The notes beneath the pieces were generated by a model, which worked only from the letters and a program-made list of their open reading frames with translations, was not told the DNA's origin and searched no databases. The position numbers were made by a program, and so were the translations under genes. This document shows positions 24,780 through 33,789 of a DNA stretch of 64,000 nucleotides, one piece after another. The stretch's first letter is position 1; every line of letters begins with the position of its first letter. The stretch comes from Gemmatimonadota bacterium (GTDB lineage: Bacteria; Gemmatimonadota; Gemmatimonadetes; Gemmatimonadales; GWC2-71-9): positions 202,448 through 266,447 of the forward strand of contig JAJCZX010000021.1 in NCBI GenBank assembly GCA_029262195.1, given 5' to 3'.

Positions 24780-25400
24780 ATGAAAGTCACTAACCTCTAC
24801 GACCTGCTGGCACCGGCCTACGGGAAGTTCGTGCCTCCGCTGACCGCCCTGACGGTGAAAAGAGCCGTAAAAAGGGTTGCAGCTGGTAAGCCCAGAAACA
24901 TCGTGGAGCTGGGGGTCGGAACGGGTCGAACGTTTCCTGAACTGAAGAAGCATTGCAGTTCCTGCGTTACGGCCGTCGATATTTCAGGGAAAATGCTGGT
25001 TCAGGCGCGAAAAGAGGCCCGTTTATCCGGGTCCCAGGCGGCCATGGTGAAGGCTGACGTTCTGCGGCTCCCTTTCGCGGACGGGGTTTTTGAAGCTGCA
25101 CTCAGCACGTTTCTGGTCAATTTGATTCCAAATAAGACGGTGCCGCTCGCGCTATCTGAAATGGTGAGAGTTGTGGCGCCGGGCGGGCGATTCGTAATCG
25201 GACACCTCGACGTAGAGTCGTCAATTCTGCGGTCACTCTGGCATCTTGCCGACGATGTAATTCCTGAAACTGTGGGAATAATGCGCCCGATAGAGATGAA
25301 CGATTTTTACGAAGATGCCGGAATGCGCATTATCCGGGAAGAAAAAATCCACGAAGGGCTCGGCACTCGCGTCACCACTCTAATGAAAGTTAGAGGATAG
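24780..25400 (+). CDS. Class I SAM-dependent methyltransferase
   Basis: A 206-aa Rossmann-fold methyltransferase. Motif I is VELGVGTGRTFPEL, motif II ends in VDISGKM, and motif IV is FEAALSTFLVN. The family is the UbiE/phospholipid N-methyltransferase-like group (APAYGKFVPPLTAL at the N-terminus resembles PmtA). The substrate cannot be told. The gene stands between a divergent thioesterase gene and a lipoprotein gene, with no clear operon partner. Confidence 0.88.
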   Translation: MKVTNLYDLLAPAYGKFVPPLTALTVKRAVKRVAAGKPRNIVELGVGTGRTFPELKKHCSSCVTAVDISGKMLVQARKEARLSGSQAAMVKADVLRLPFADGVFEAALSTFLVNLIPNKTVPLALSEMVRVVAPGGRFVIGHLDVESSILRSLWHLADDVIPETVGIMRPIEMNDFYEDAGMRIIREEKIHEGLGTRVTTLMKVRG

Positions 25401-25480
25401 TCGGCGAAGTTTGTAATCTCCTCTTAACATCCAGCCAGCGCCTCCGTCTACCGGATGTGGACATATTTTTGGAGGTATCA

Positions 25481-26134
25481 ATGAGGATGACGAAATTTTG
25501 GGCTCTCGGTGTTGCAGTAATCGCTGTCGGAGCCTGCGAGTCCGGAACTCTCGATCCCATCGAAGAGGAAAGCCTGGCGCTGTCCCTTGCGGGCGATGGC
25601 GTCGAAGTTATGGAAGGCCATCAAGCCAGACCCGGTAACTGGGTCCGTCGCTTGATCAGGGGGATCAACCAGGAGGGAAGTGAAGAAGCTCTGGCCCTTT
25701 TGGAAGAGGCACGAGATCTTCGCGGTGAGGCCAGAGAGGCGCGAGTGGCCGGAGACACCACCCTGTTTTTGGCTCTAATGGAAGAATCTCGGATGAAGCT
25801 TTTTGAAGCGGTTGTCCTGACCTTCCCCGACGCGGCCGAACGAACAGGAAGCGCGGTGGACGAGGCGATAAATCGGATTACCGAAAGGTTGGGAGATCGG
25901 GATGCACCCAGAATTCGGGCAGTTTTAGAAGAAGCAACACAACTGCGCGAACAGGCCGATGCCGCACTTGAAGCAGGTGACGATTTGACCGCACTGGATC
26001 TCAACTTCCAGGCAAGTCGGCTGCTAACCAGAATGGTCCATTTCATCAGGGATGGTCATCGACGAGGTGATCGTCAACCGGGATCAGGGCCTCCGGGTGA
26101 ACTATCCGAGCATGTTTCGGAGATGGAGTTCTAA
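25481..26134 (+). CDS. Lipoprotein with two helical repeats
   Basis: A 217-aa lipoprotein: basic start MRMTKFW, hydrophobic core, lipobox VGAC with the acylated Cys. ATG 25481 follows GGAGG with a good spacer. The mature part is helical and Glu/Ala/Leu/Arg-rich, with two similar units, EEARDLRGEAREARVAGD (about residues 68-85) and EEATQLREQADAALEAGD, each followed by a LxLxxxxSRxL helix. This suggests an internal duplication of a helical hairpin. Function unknown; probably anchored to an envelope membrane. A strong terminator follows. Confidence 0.85.
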   Translation: MRMTKFWALGVAVIAVGACESGTLDPIEEESLALSLAGDGVEVMEGHQARPGNWVRRLIRGINQEGSEEALALLEEARDLRGEAREARVAGDTTLFLALMEESRMKLFEAVVLTFPDAAERTGSAVDEAINRITERLGDRDAPRIRAVLEEATQLREQADAALEAGDDLTALDLNFQASRLLTRMVHFIRDGHRRGDRQPGSGPPGELSEHVSEMEF

Positions 26135-26159
26135 ATCAGATTCCGACATGTCACTATCG

Positions 26160-26193
26160 GGGTCCCGTCCAGGTGGCGGGACCCTGTTTTTTT
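26160..26193 (+). terminator. Rho-independent terminator
   Basis: GGGTCCCG (26160-26167) pairs with CGGGACCC (26177-26184) across a 9-base loop, followed by TGTTTTTTT. It ends the lipoprotein transcript. Confidence 0.9.
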
Positions 26194-26310
26194 AGGGAGG
26201 AGAGAGCCGGGGGGCGGGGAGCGGGTTGAGCCCTGCGAATTGGTTTCGTGCTTACGTAGGGGACGGAAAATCCACATTTCTTTGTTAACGTTTCTTCAGA
26301 TTCAATTCAT

Positions 26311-26341
26311 TTGACAACTCGGTTTTGCGGGATCATGTTAA
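26311..26341 (+). promoter_or_regulatory. Possible sigma70-type promoter for the EF-G-like gene
   Basis: A consensus -35 box TTGACA (26311-26316) is followed by a weak -10 region (CATGTT at 17 bp, or TGTTAA at 19 bp). The start codon TTG 26367 with AGGAGG lies shortly downstream, so the leader would be short. Only the -35 is convincing. Confidence 0.35.
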
Positions 26342-26366
26342 ATCCACCCCCCACAGGAGGTGGATT

Positions 26367-28454
26367 TTGCAAGTTTATACAGGAGATCGGATCCGCAATG
26401 TCGCAGTTGTAGGACACGGATCCAGCGGAAAAACCAGCCTGGTTGATGCTCTCGCATTTGTCTCAGGCTCCAGCAAACGTCACGGGTCGGTTGACGACGG
26501 TACCTCCCTCACCGACTACGCCCACGAAGAAATCGAACGACAATACTCCATCAATCTTTCTCTCGCTCACGCCGAGTGGCTGAAAACCAAAATCAACCTG
26601 ATCGACTGTCCGGGTTATTTGGATTTTGTAGGCGACGCGATTGCGGGGGTGCACACCGCCGACGCCGCTCTTCTCGTGCTCAGCGGTACTTCGGGAGTAG
26701 AGGTCGGTACTGAACGAATGTGGGAATACGCCACTGAAAGAGGCATCCCAAGGATGTTCTTTGTTTCCCTTATGGACAAAGACCACGCCGATTTCGAATC
26801 AGTCTTCAAGGACATCAAAGAACACATGACTGATAAGGTTGTTCCGATTGAAATTCCGGTCGGCGAAGGCCCTGACTTTCACGGGATCATCAATCTGTTT
26901 TCCAAAAAGTGCCACATGTACAAAAAGGGCACCAAATCGGGGGACTACGAAGAAACTGAAATACCCGATGAGTACATGGCGCGCTTCAAGAAGTATTCAG
27001 AGGAGTTGATAGAAAGCATTGCCTCCACCGACGACGACCTTCTTGAACGTTATCTAAACGGCGATGAAATCAGTCGCGAAGAGGCGATTGAAGCCATGAA
27101 GCACGGCATGGAAAAGGGTGAGCTGTTCCCTTTGCTCTGTGGTTCCGGAGTGTTGACGTACGGTACGAGAGCGCTGTTGTCAAAACTGGTCGAACTGGTA
27201 CCGGCTCCAACCGAGCGTCCTCCTCTGATTGGGAAATTGTTTTCCAATGACGAGGAGGTTGAGGTTAGTGCAGACGACAAAGGACCTTTCGTCGCTCATA
27301 TTTTCAAAACGGTTTCAGAGGCCCATGTCGGAGAGGTTTCGCTGTTCCGCGTCCGTTCCGGTATGGTGACCAACGGGTCCGAAGTTGTCAACGCCGTTAC
27401 GCGTTCGACTGAAAAGTTGAACCACCTCAGCGTTGCTCAGGGCAAGGAGAAGTTCGAAATCAATGAACTGCATGCCGGTGATATTGGTGCGGTTGCCAAG
27501 TTGCACAACACGCACACAAACAATTTCCTGGCGAGTCCTAACAAGCCCATTACTCTCGAATCGATTCCGTTTCCTGAACCGCTGATTACACTGAGAATCG
27601 ATGTAAAAGAACGCAGCGAGCAGGACAAATTGTCACAGGGTCTGGTCAAGTTGCACGAAGAAGATCCGACCTTCCACTACGAATACGATTCCGTTCTGGC
27701 GCAAACCCTCATTCGAGGCCGAGGCGAAAGACACCTGGAAATAATAGTCTCCAGGCTTCAGCGGAAGTTCTCGGTGCATGCGGAGTTGAGCAAACCCAGG
27801 TCACCATACAAAGAAACGTTTAGAGGGAAGGCAGAGGGTCAGGGTAAGCACAAAAAACAATCTGGTGGTCGTGGCCAGTTCGGTGACTGCCGCATTCGAA
27901 TATTGCCGCAACCAGAAGGAGCCGGCTACGCATTCGAAAGCAAGATCGTTGGAGGTGCTATTCCCAGTAAGTTCATTCCTGCGGTGGACAAGGGAGTTCA
28001 GGAGGCCGCCGCTCGCGGCGTGTTGGCCGGGTATCCCGTGGTCGATTTCAAAGTCGAATGCTACGACGGGAGCTATCACGATGTTGATAGCAATGAGATG
28101 TCGTTTAAGATGGCCGGTGTCTCGGCCTTCAAGAACGTTGCGGCGAACTGCAAGCCGGTACTGATGGAGCCGGTCCATCAAATCGACGTCTGGACCCCGG
28201 ATGAAAACCTGGGCGACATCATGGGTGACCTTTCCGCACGGCGAGGCCAGATCTTGGGTTCGGAGCAGGACGGCCGCCTGATGAAGGTTAAAGCAATGGT
28301 GCCGGAAGCGGAGATGTACAAGTACTCGACGCAACTGCATTCCATGACCCACGGCAGAGGAACGTTCCACGCCGAGTTTGCCAGTTACCAACAGGTGCCA
28401 TCGGAGGTCGCCCAAAAGGTAATTGAAGAACATAAGGCGGAGCGGGAGAAGTAG
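26367..28454 (+). CDS. EF-G-like translational GTPase (FusA2 type) with altered GTPase motifs
   Basis: A 695-aa EF-G paralogue. TTG 26367 is chosen because AGGAGG precedes it at 6 bases and family members begin with such a Val/Tyr-rich strand; an ATG-like start further upstream would add unrelated residues. P-loop G16-HGSSGKTS24 is intact. G3 reads DCPGY (80-84), so the catalytic His of DxPGH is Tyr. Switch I lacks the RGITI motif (RQYSI). G4 reads SLMD (134-137) instead of NKxD. Domains II-V follow (RGGRGQFGDC-like region at domain IV, EMSFKMAG, YSTQLHSMTHGRG). It resembles EF-G2 proteins of other phyla, whose role is unclear; it is unlikely to be the main EF-G. A GC-rich hairpin (about 28464-28507) follows the stop. 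Confidence 0.88.
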   Translation: MQVYTGDRIRNVAVVGHGSSGKTSLVDALAFVSGSSKRHGSVDDGTSLTDYAHEEIERQYSINLSLAHAEWLKTKINLIDCPGYLDFVGDAIAGVHTADAALLVLSGTSGVEVGTERMWEYATERGIPRMFFVSLMDKDHADFESVFKDIKEHMTDKVVPIEIPVGEGPDFHGIINLFSKKCHMYKKGTKSGDYEETEIPDEYMARFKKYSEELIESIASTDDDLLERYLNGDEISREEAIEAMKHGMEKGELFPLLCGSGVLTYGTRALLSKLVELVPAPTERPPLIGKLFSNDEEVEVSADDKGPFVAHIFKTVSEAHVGEVSLFRVRSGMVTNGSEVVNAVTRSTEKLNHLSVAQGKEKFEINELHAGDIGAVAKLHNTHTNNFLASPNKPITLESIPFPEPLITLRIDVKERSEQDKLSQGLVKLHEEDPTFHYEYDSVLAQTLIRGRGERHLEIIVSRLQRKFSVHAELSKPRSPYKETFRGKAEGQGKHKKQSGGRGQFGDCRIRILPQPEGAGYAFESKIVGGAIPSKFIPAVDKGVQEAAARGVLAGYPVVDFKVECYDGSYHDVDSNEMSFKMAGVSAFKNVAANCKPVLMEPVHQIDVWTPDENLGDIMGDLSARRGQILGSEQDGRLMKVKAMVPEAEMYKYSTQLHSMTHGRGTFHAEFASYQQVPSEVAQKVIEEHKAEREK

Positions 28455-28557
28455 AACGGTCTGGAGGGGTTGTGTGGGGCCAGGCTAAAAGGCCTCCTAA
28501 CCCCCTCGAGGCGTTTCCTCAGCCGCTACGTTTTGTCCCAATCTGAGCGTTGCGCCC

Positions 28558-29250
28558 ATGGAAGTTGAAACAATCCGTTCATCTTCGGCATTTGTTGGGC
28601 CGGAGTGGATCCTAGTCCTGGTTTTCTTGACCGCCATTCCGGCTCTTATCGTAGCCGTTGTGAGGTACGAAAAAAAGCGCACGGCCGAGTTGAAGCTCTT
28701 TGCCCGCAGGATTGGGATGGAGTTTCTTGAGAAAGATCCCCGAATTAAATCTGCACCCTTCCAGAGTTTTCCTCTTTTTCAGAAAGGTCGCTCGAAAAAA
28801 AGCGGCAACGTGATGGTCGAAGAAAAAGGACCTTCGGAGACCCTGATCTTCGAATACCGGTACAGGACGGGAGGAGGAAAGAACAGTAGCACCCACACCC
28901 AAACTATCGTGGCGTTTAAGAAGAACACGGCTGACCTTCCGGCGTTTGCAATGGGGCCAGAGTATTTTGTGCACAGGATCGGGGAAAAATTTGGAATGCA
29001 GGACATCGATTTTTCCGGGGAGCCGGTTTTTTCCGAAACCTATCTACTGCAAGGTGAGGACGAACCGGCGGTGCGCCGGTTGTTTGAAGGCAAACTGGCG
29101 AGGTTTTTCGCTCGGCATCCGAAGTGGAATGTCGAAGGTGGAGGCGATTGGTTGTTGGTTTATAAGGGTGGAAAGAGGCCCAAAGTCGACGAAATACCAA
29201 CAATGATCAAAGAGTCGATTGAATTAGCTCGCCAATTTGACATGGTCTAG
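28558..29250 (+). CDS. Membrane-anchored protein of unknown function
   Basis: A 230-aa protein with one N-terminal membrane helix (WILVLVFLTAIPALIVAVV), then a basic segment (RYEKKRTAELKLFARR) and a mixed alpha/beta domain facing the cytoplasm if the positive-inside rule holds. Features such as FEYRYRTGGGKNSS and VERRLFEGKL-like helices (DEPAVRRLFEGK) resemble DUF3137-like proteins, but I am not certain. It stands alone between the EF-G-like gene and argR. Confidence 0.65.
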   Translation: MEVETIRSSSAFVGPEWILVLVFLTAIPALIVAVVRYEKKRTAELKLFARRIGMEFLEKDPRIKSAPFQSFPLFQKGRSKKSGNVMVEEKGPSETLIFEYRYRTGGGKNSSTHTQTIVAFKKNTADLPAFAMGPEYFVHRIGEKFGMQDIDFSGEPVFSETYLLQGEDEPAVRRLFEGKLARFFARHPKWNVEGGGDWLLVYKGGKRPKVDEIPTMIKESIELARQFDMV

Positions 29251-29327
29251 GTTGTTGGTGACGCGTCGGCGGACCAGACCAGAGACATCTCAAAAGATTT
29301 GATTTGCCCGGGCCCGTGAATTAACGA

Positions 29328-29361
29328 TTGCATAAACATGCCATAGTGTGCATATTCATGC
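29328..29361 (+). promoter_or_regulatory. Tandem ARG-box-like operator upstream of argR
   Basis: Two similar half-palindromic elements, TTGCATAAACATGC (29328-29341) and TGCATATTCATGC (29349-29361), repeat with a 20-bp period, about two helix turns, just before the argR start. Each has the GCAT(N3-4)CATG/C form known for ArgR boxes. A -35-like TTGCAT and -10-like CATATT with 17 bp between fall inside the same element. This fits autoregulated control of the arg cluster by arginine. Confidence 0.5.
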
Positions 29362-29378
29362 TTCTGTGGAATGAGAAA

Positions 29379-29861
29379 ATGCATACATATTCTGAAAAAT
29401 CGCGTAGACACCGACTGATTCTTGACGCCATATCGGAGAACCAAATCTCCAACCAGGAGCAATTGGTAGAGTGTCTCAAATCAAATAACATCAGTGTCAC
29501 ACAACCGACCCTGAGTCGGGATCTCAGGGAATTGAGGATCGTGCGGGTTCCTAACGGCAACTCCTATTGCTACCAACCCCCGACCAAGGACACCGGTATA
29601 TCACCTGTCGCCGGGCTTCCGGAGAAACTACGGGAGATAGCGTCCCTGGTTGTAGCGGCAATAAAATCGAGCGACACTGTTGTTGCGTTGACCACACTCC
29701 CGGGCCGTGCTCAGGGCCTTGCGCAGTTCCTTGATAGCTGCAATCTCCCTGAGATCATGGCTACGGTTGCCGGCGACGACACAGTGGTCGTCTTCCCCAC
29801 CAATTCCAAGCAAACCGAACGATTGAGGCGAAGGTTGGTTTCGTTGCTCGACCTTCAATAA
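29379..29861 (+). CDS. argR: Arginine repressor ArgR
   Basis: A 160-aa ArgR. ATG 29379 is preferred to ATG 29358 since it gives the usual ~150-160 aa length. N-terminal winged helix: RHRLILDAISENQISNQEQL (in part), with the recognition helix VTQPTLSRDLRELRI. C-terminal hexamerisation/arginine domain carries LPGRAQGLAQFLDS and AGDDTVVVFP, where the Asp-Asp pair binds arginine. It controls arginine genes in response to arginine. The first gene of the cluster argR-argG-argH-rocD, 25 bp before argG. An operator-like tandem repeat lies just upstream. Confidence 0.93.
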   Translation: MHTYSEKSRRHRLILDAISENQISNQEQLVECLKSNNISVTQPTLSRDLRELRIVRVPNGNSYCYQPPTKDTGISPVAGLPEKLREIASLVVAAIKSSDTVVALTTLPGRAQGLAQFLDSCNLPEIMATVAGDDTVVVFPTNSKQTERLRRRLVSLLDLQ

Positions 29862-29886
29862 CCCTCAATTCTTAACAGGCAAAATC

Positions 29887-31128
29887 ATGAAAAAGTATGT
29901 ACTTGCATACTCCGGCGGGCTCGATACCTCGGTTATGCTCAAATGGCTGCAACTGGAACATCACGTCCAGGTTGTGACCGTCACAGCCAACCTCGGGCAA
30001 CAAAAAGAATTGGACGGCGTGGGTACGAAGGCGCTGGTGTGTGGCGCGAAAAACGCCTATGTCGAAGATTTGCGTCGCGATTTCGTCGAACGCTTCGTTT
30101 GGCCGACCTTCAAAGCGGGGGCACTCTACCAGGGCGTCTATCCGATGGCTACGGCGATCGGGCGGCCGCTAATAGCTGAAAAGCTGGTTGAGATAGCCCG
30201 GTCCGAAAACGCCGACGCAATCGTTCATGGCTGCACCGGAAAAGGGAATGATCAGGTTCGGTTCGAAGTGGCGATTGGCGCTCTGGCGCCCGAGCTTGAG
30301 TGCATTGCGCCCCTGCGCACCTGGGACCTGAAAACGAGAGAGCAAGAAATCGCCTGGGCTTCCGAGCATGGAATACCGGTTGCGGCGAGCAGAAAATCAC
30401 CTTACTCCATTGACGAAAACCTGTGGGGGGTATCGGTCGAGTGCGGAGTGCTTGAAGACCCCTGGGCGGAGCCACCCTCAGATTGCTGGCAGATCACTAC
30501 GGACCCCTGTCTTGCGCCGGACAAATCGGAAACCCTAACTATCGACTTCGAAGAGGGAATACCCAGGGCTATCGATGGGCAAAACATGAGCGGTGTCGAG
30601 TTGATCGAATCCCTCAACCTCATTGCCGGGAGTCACGGCGTAGGCCGAATCGACATGGTAGAAGATCGGGTTGTCGGGATCAAATCAAGAGAAGTGTACG
30701 AAGCGCCCGCCGCTACGGTTTTGGCTGAAGCTAGAAACGCCCTGGAGCAGTTGACGTTGGACAGAGAAACTCGTCGCGTAAAGTTGTTGATGGGGCAGGA
30801 GCTGGCGCGTTTGGCCTATGACGGGTTCTGGTTCAGTCCTCTTCGGGAATCAATTAGCTCGTTCGTTGATCAGGCCAGCAACGTTGTGACCGGTCAGGTA
30901 CGGGTAAGTCTCTATCGTGGTACTTGCACCGTACTGGGTCGGCAGGCGCCCCGGAGCTTGTACCAGGGTGCTCTTGCCACGTACGGTGAAGGGGATGCTT
31001 TCAGCCACGATTCAGCCCGCGGCTTCATCGATATCTTTGGCCAGAGTACTCGGATCAGCTCTTCTGTAGCTCGATCAGCGAATCCCGACCCGTCGGCGAT
31101 CCCAGGAAAGCCCGGGGCTCTGGTATGA
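29887..31128 (+). CDS. argG: Argininosuccinate synthase
   Basis: A 413-aa argininosuccinate synthase, joining citrulline and aspartate with ATP to argininosuccinate in the cytoplasm. ATP PP-loop AYSGGLDTSV is at residues 5-14; citrulline/aspartate-binding segments include GCTGKGNDQVRFE, and the tail has KSREVYEAPAA, all typical. ATG start 25 bp after argR. Its stop overlaps the argH start as ATGA. Length and motifs match the family throughout. Confidence 0.97.
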   Translation: MKKYVLAYSGGLDTSVMLKWLQLEHHVQVVTVTANLGQQKELDGVGTKALVCGAKNAYVEDLRRDFVERFVWPTFKAGALYQGVYPMATAIGRPLIAEKLVEIARSENADAIVHGCTGKGNDQVRFEVAIGALAPELECIAPLRTWDLKTREQEIAWASEHGIPVAASRKSPYSIDENLWGVSVECGVLEDPWAEPPSDCWQITTDPCLAPDKSETLTIDFEEGIPRAIDGQNMSGVELIESLNLIAGSHGVGRIDMVEDRVVGIKSREVYEAPAATVLAEARNALEQLTLDRETRRVKLLMGQELARLAYDGFWFSPLRESISSFVDQASNVVTGQVRVSLYRGTCTVLGRQAPRSLYQGALATYGEGDAFSHDSARGFIDIFGQSTRISSSVARSANPDPSAIPGKPGALV

Positions 31129-32498
31129 CAGATCTCTGGGGTGGTAGGTTCACAGAAGGAATGGACGAAACCCTCCGGCGGTTTTCTTCGTCGCTTCATG
31201 TCGACTGCCGACTGGCTAAAGAGGATCTAATCGGGTCGCGTGCGCATGCCCGTGCTCTAATGGGAGCGGGGATTCTCGATCAGGATTCGTTTGCCGCAAT
31301 TGACGACGCGATCTCCACCATAATCGAACAGGTTGACGATGGCTCATTCCCGTACGGTGTCGCCTGGGAAGAAATCCCCGAAGACATTCACTCGGCGGTT
31401 GAAGCTCGCCTGGTTGAATTGTGCGGGGAAACGGGCCGTCGTTTGCACGCCGGGAGGTCGAGGAACGATCAGGTTGTCACCGACGTTATGCTCTGGCTAA
31501 AAACCGCTTCAGTGGAGTTGGAAGCTGCGGTGCGGTCTGTTCAGGAGGCACTCGTCTCGAAAGCGGAAGAGTATCAATCGTTGGTCATTCCGGCGTACAC
31601 CCACTTGCAGCGCGCACAGCCTGTTTTACTGGCACACCATCTGCTTGCTCATTATGAAGCACTCAAACGCGATGTTACCCGATTGGTGGATGCGCGAAAC
31701 CGAGCTGACCGGTGCCCTCTGGGCGCGGCGGCTCTGGCCGGTTCAAGTATTCCCCTCGATCGCGAAGCAACTGCTCGACAGTTGGTGTTTTCTCGGGTTG
31801 CGATCAACTCCATGGACGCTGTGGCCGACAGAGATTGGGCTATCGAATTTGTGGGATGCTGTGCTCTGATAATGACGCATCTATCCCGGCTTGCCGAGGA
31901 ATTGGTTCTCTGGTCCAGTCAGGAGTTCGGACTTGCGAAAATCGCCGACCGCTGGACGACTGGTTCTTCCGCGATGCCGCATAAAAGAAATCCCGACGTG
32001 GCCGAGCTGGTCCGCGGGAAAGCATCGCGGGTGCATAGTGGCCTGCAGACTCTGCACTCGCTTCTGAAGGGATTGCCGCTCACCTACAACAGAGACCTTC
32101 AAGAGGACAAAGAGGTTCTATTTGACGCAACTGACACTACCACCGACTGCGCACGGGTTCTGGCTTCAGCTCTAGAACAAACCGCCTTCTTCGAACTGAG
32201 GTCTGTGGGGCCGGATTTCTCTTCGGCAATGGACCTTGCCGAAGAGTTGGTGCGACGAGGTGTGCCGTTCAGGCGTGCACATGAGTCGATAGGCAACCTG
32301 GTGCGGAACTGTGAAAACTCTTGTCGGGGCCTACCTGATGTTACAGACGAAGAGTTGATCGAATTCGGACTTGAAGGAATTGACCGGGCATTGCTCACGC
32401 CGATTGGATCAATTCGCGCCAAAAAGACGTTGGGGTCCACGGCGCCGGATCAGGTCGCTAGCCAATTGGCGGCTGCCCGTTTGGAAATCTCTGAGTAA
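31125..32498 (+). CDS. argH: Argininosuccinate lyase
   Basis: A 457-aa argininosuccinate lyase that splits argininosuccinate to arginine and fumarate. The signature GSSAMPHKRNPD, with catalytic Ser, lies in the centre. Other family blocks are AGRSRNDQV and PAYTHLQRAQPVL. It begins with the ATGA overlap of argG, so the two are translationally coupled. Complete and typical. In context, arginine is made from citrulline supplied elsewhere, since argF/argI is not in this window. Confidence 0.97.
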   Translation: MTDLWGGRFTEGMDETLRRFSSSLHVDCRLAKEDLIGSRAHARALMGAGILDQDSFAAIDDAISTIIEQVDDGSFPYGVAWEEIPEDIHSAVEARLVELCGETGRRLHAGRSRNDQVVTDVMLWLKTASVELEAAVRSVQEALVSKAEEYQSLVIPAYTHLQRAQPVLLAHHLLAHYEALKRDVTRLVDARNRADRCPLGAAALAGSSIPLDREATARQLVFSRVAINSMDAVADRDWAIEFVGCCALIMTHLSRLAEELVLWSSQEFGLAKIADRWTTGSSAMPHKRNPDVAELVRGKASRVHSGLQTLHSLLKGLPLTYNRDLQEDKEVLFDATDTTTDCARVLASALEQTAFFELRSVGPDFSSAMDLAEELVRRGVPFRRAHESIGNLVRNCENSCRGLPDVTDEELIEFGLEGIDRALLTPIGSIRAKKTLGSTAPDQVASQLAAARLEISE

Positions 32499-32550
32499 AT
32501 TCAATGTGCTTAGGGATAAAGACACATTGTAAACAAGGTAGTGACCTCAA

Positions 32551-33783
32551 ATGACAACTAACCAGACTCTTACCAGCGAAGAGACCGAACGCCACATCGG
32601 CGTCGTCGACGAATACAGCGCCCACAATTACCATCCCCTGCCCATTGTCATTAACAGGGGAGAAGGTGCATGGGTTTGGGACGTGGACGGGAAGAAATAT
32701 CTCGATTGCCTGGCTGCGTATTCTGCGGTGAATCAGGGCCATCTCCATCCCAGGATTGCGGACGCTGCCCGCAAACAACTTGAGACCCTCACGTTGACGT
32801 CCAGAGCCTTCCACAACGACCAGATGGGGCCTTTCGTAAAAGAGCTTTGCGAGCTTACTGGTTACCAGAAAGCCCTTCCGATGAACACCGGTGCTGAAGC
32901 GGTTGAGACCGCGATCAAAGCGGTGCGCCGGTGGGGTTATCGCATCAAAGGGATTCCGTCGGACCAGGCCGAGATCATCGTCTGTTCTAACAACTTCCAT
33001 GGACGCACCACGACGATCGTTTCCTTTTCAAGTGATCCGGGTAGCTCGGCGGATTTCGGACCTGCCACTCCGGGGTTTGTGGTCGTCCCTTACGGTGATG
33101 CTGCGGCCCTTGAGGCAGCGATTACTCCCAATACGGCAGGGTTCCTGGTCGAGCCGATTCAGGGTGAAGGTGGTGTCATTATTCCGACCGATGGCTACCT
33201 GGCGGCCGCATCGGAGATTTGTAAAAAGAACAACGTCCTTCTTGTAGCTGACGAGATTCAGACAGGCCTTGGTCGGACCGGGAAAATGTTTTGCTTCGAA
33301 TGGGACAACATTCGCCCGGATGTTTTGATTGTCGGGAAGGCCCTCGCCGGCGGTTTCTACCCGGTGTCAGCAATGCTTTCGGACAACGAGGTGATGGGTG
33401 TGTTTGCGCCCGGGGATCACGGGTCCACCTTTGGAGGTAATCCGCTCGGTGCCGCGATTGCTCGCGAGGCTCTGAAAGTGATCGTGGATGAAGGTCTTCC
33501 ACAGCGTGCCAACGAACTCGGTTCCTGGTTTGTTTCGGAAGTGCAGGCGATGAACGCTGATTGCGTCGCTGAGGTCAGGGGCAGAGGTCTCATGATCGGG
33601 ATCGAAATCTCGACTGAAGCGGGTGTTGCGCGTCCGTACTGCGAAGCCTTGATGGAGCGGGGCATCCTTGCCAAAGAGACGCACGAACAGGTAATTCGCA
33701 TTGCACCGCCGCTGGTGATTTCTAAAGAAGATCTCCAATGGGTGCTCGGCGAGCTGCGCGAAGTACTGGCAATGAGCTTCTAG
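32551..33783 (+). CDS. rocD: Ornithine aminotransferase
   Basis: A 410-aa class-III PLP aminotransferase matching ornithine-oxoacid aminotransferases, which convert ornithine and 2-oxoglutarate to glutamate-semialdehyde and glutamate. N-terminal [13 protein letters not shown] and [17 protein letters not shown] are typical. The PLP lysine is in [10 protein letters not shown], with the preceding [11 protein letters not shown]. It follows argH by 52 bp. Its place after argG-argH links arginine synthesis with ornithine/proline or glutamate metabolism. Convergent with the FAD oxidase gene, 6 bp away. Confidence 0.93.
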   Translation: MTTNQTLTSEETERHIGVVDEYSAHNYHPLPIVINRGEGAWVWDVDGKKYLDCLAAYSAVNQGHLHPRIADAARKQLETLTLTSRAFHNDQMGPFVKELCELTGYQKALPMNTGAEAVETAIKAVRRWGYRIKGIPSDQAEIIVCSNNFHGRTTTIVSFSSDPGSSADFGPATPGFVVVPYGDAAALEAAITPNTAGFLVEPIQGEGGVIIPTDGYLAAASEICKKNNVLLVADEIQTGLGRTGKMFCFEWDNIRPDVLIVGKALAGGFYPVSAMLSDNEVMGVFAPGDHGSTFGGNPLGAAIAREALKVIVDEGLPQRANELGSWFVSEVQAMNADCVAEVRGRGLMIGIEISTEAGVARPYCEALMERGILAKETHEQVIRIAPPLVISKEDLQWVLGELREVLAMSF

Positions 33784-33789
33784 CAGGAT

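Noticed and set aside
28464..28507. GC-rich hairpin after the EF-G-like gene
   Set aside because: The stem GAGGGGTT/AACCCCCTC has a bulge and there is no T-tract, so it was not called a terminator as a separate feature.
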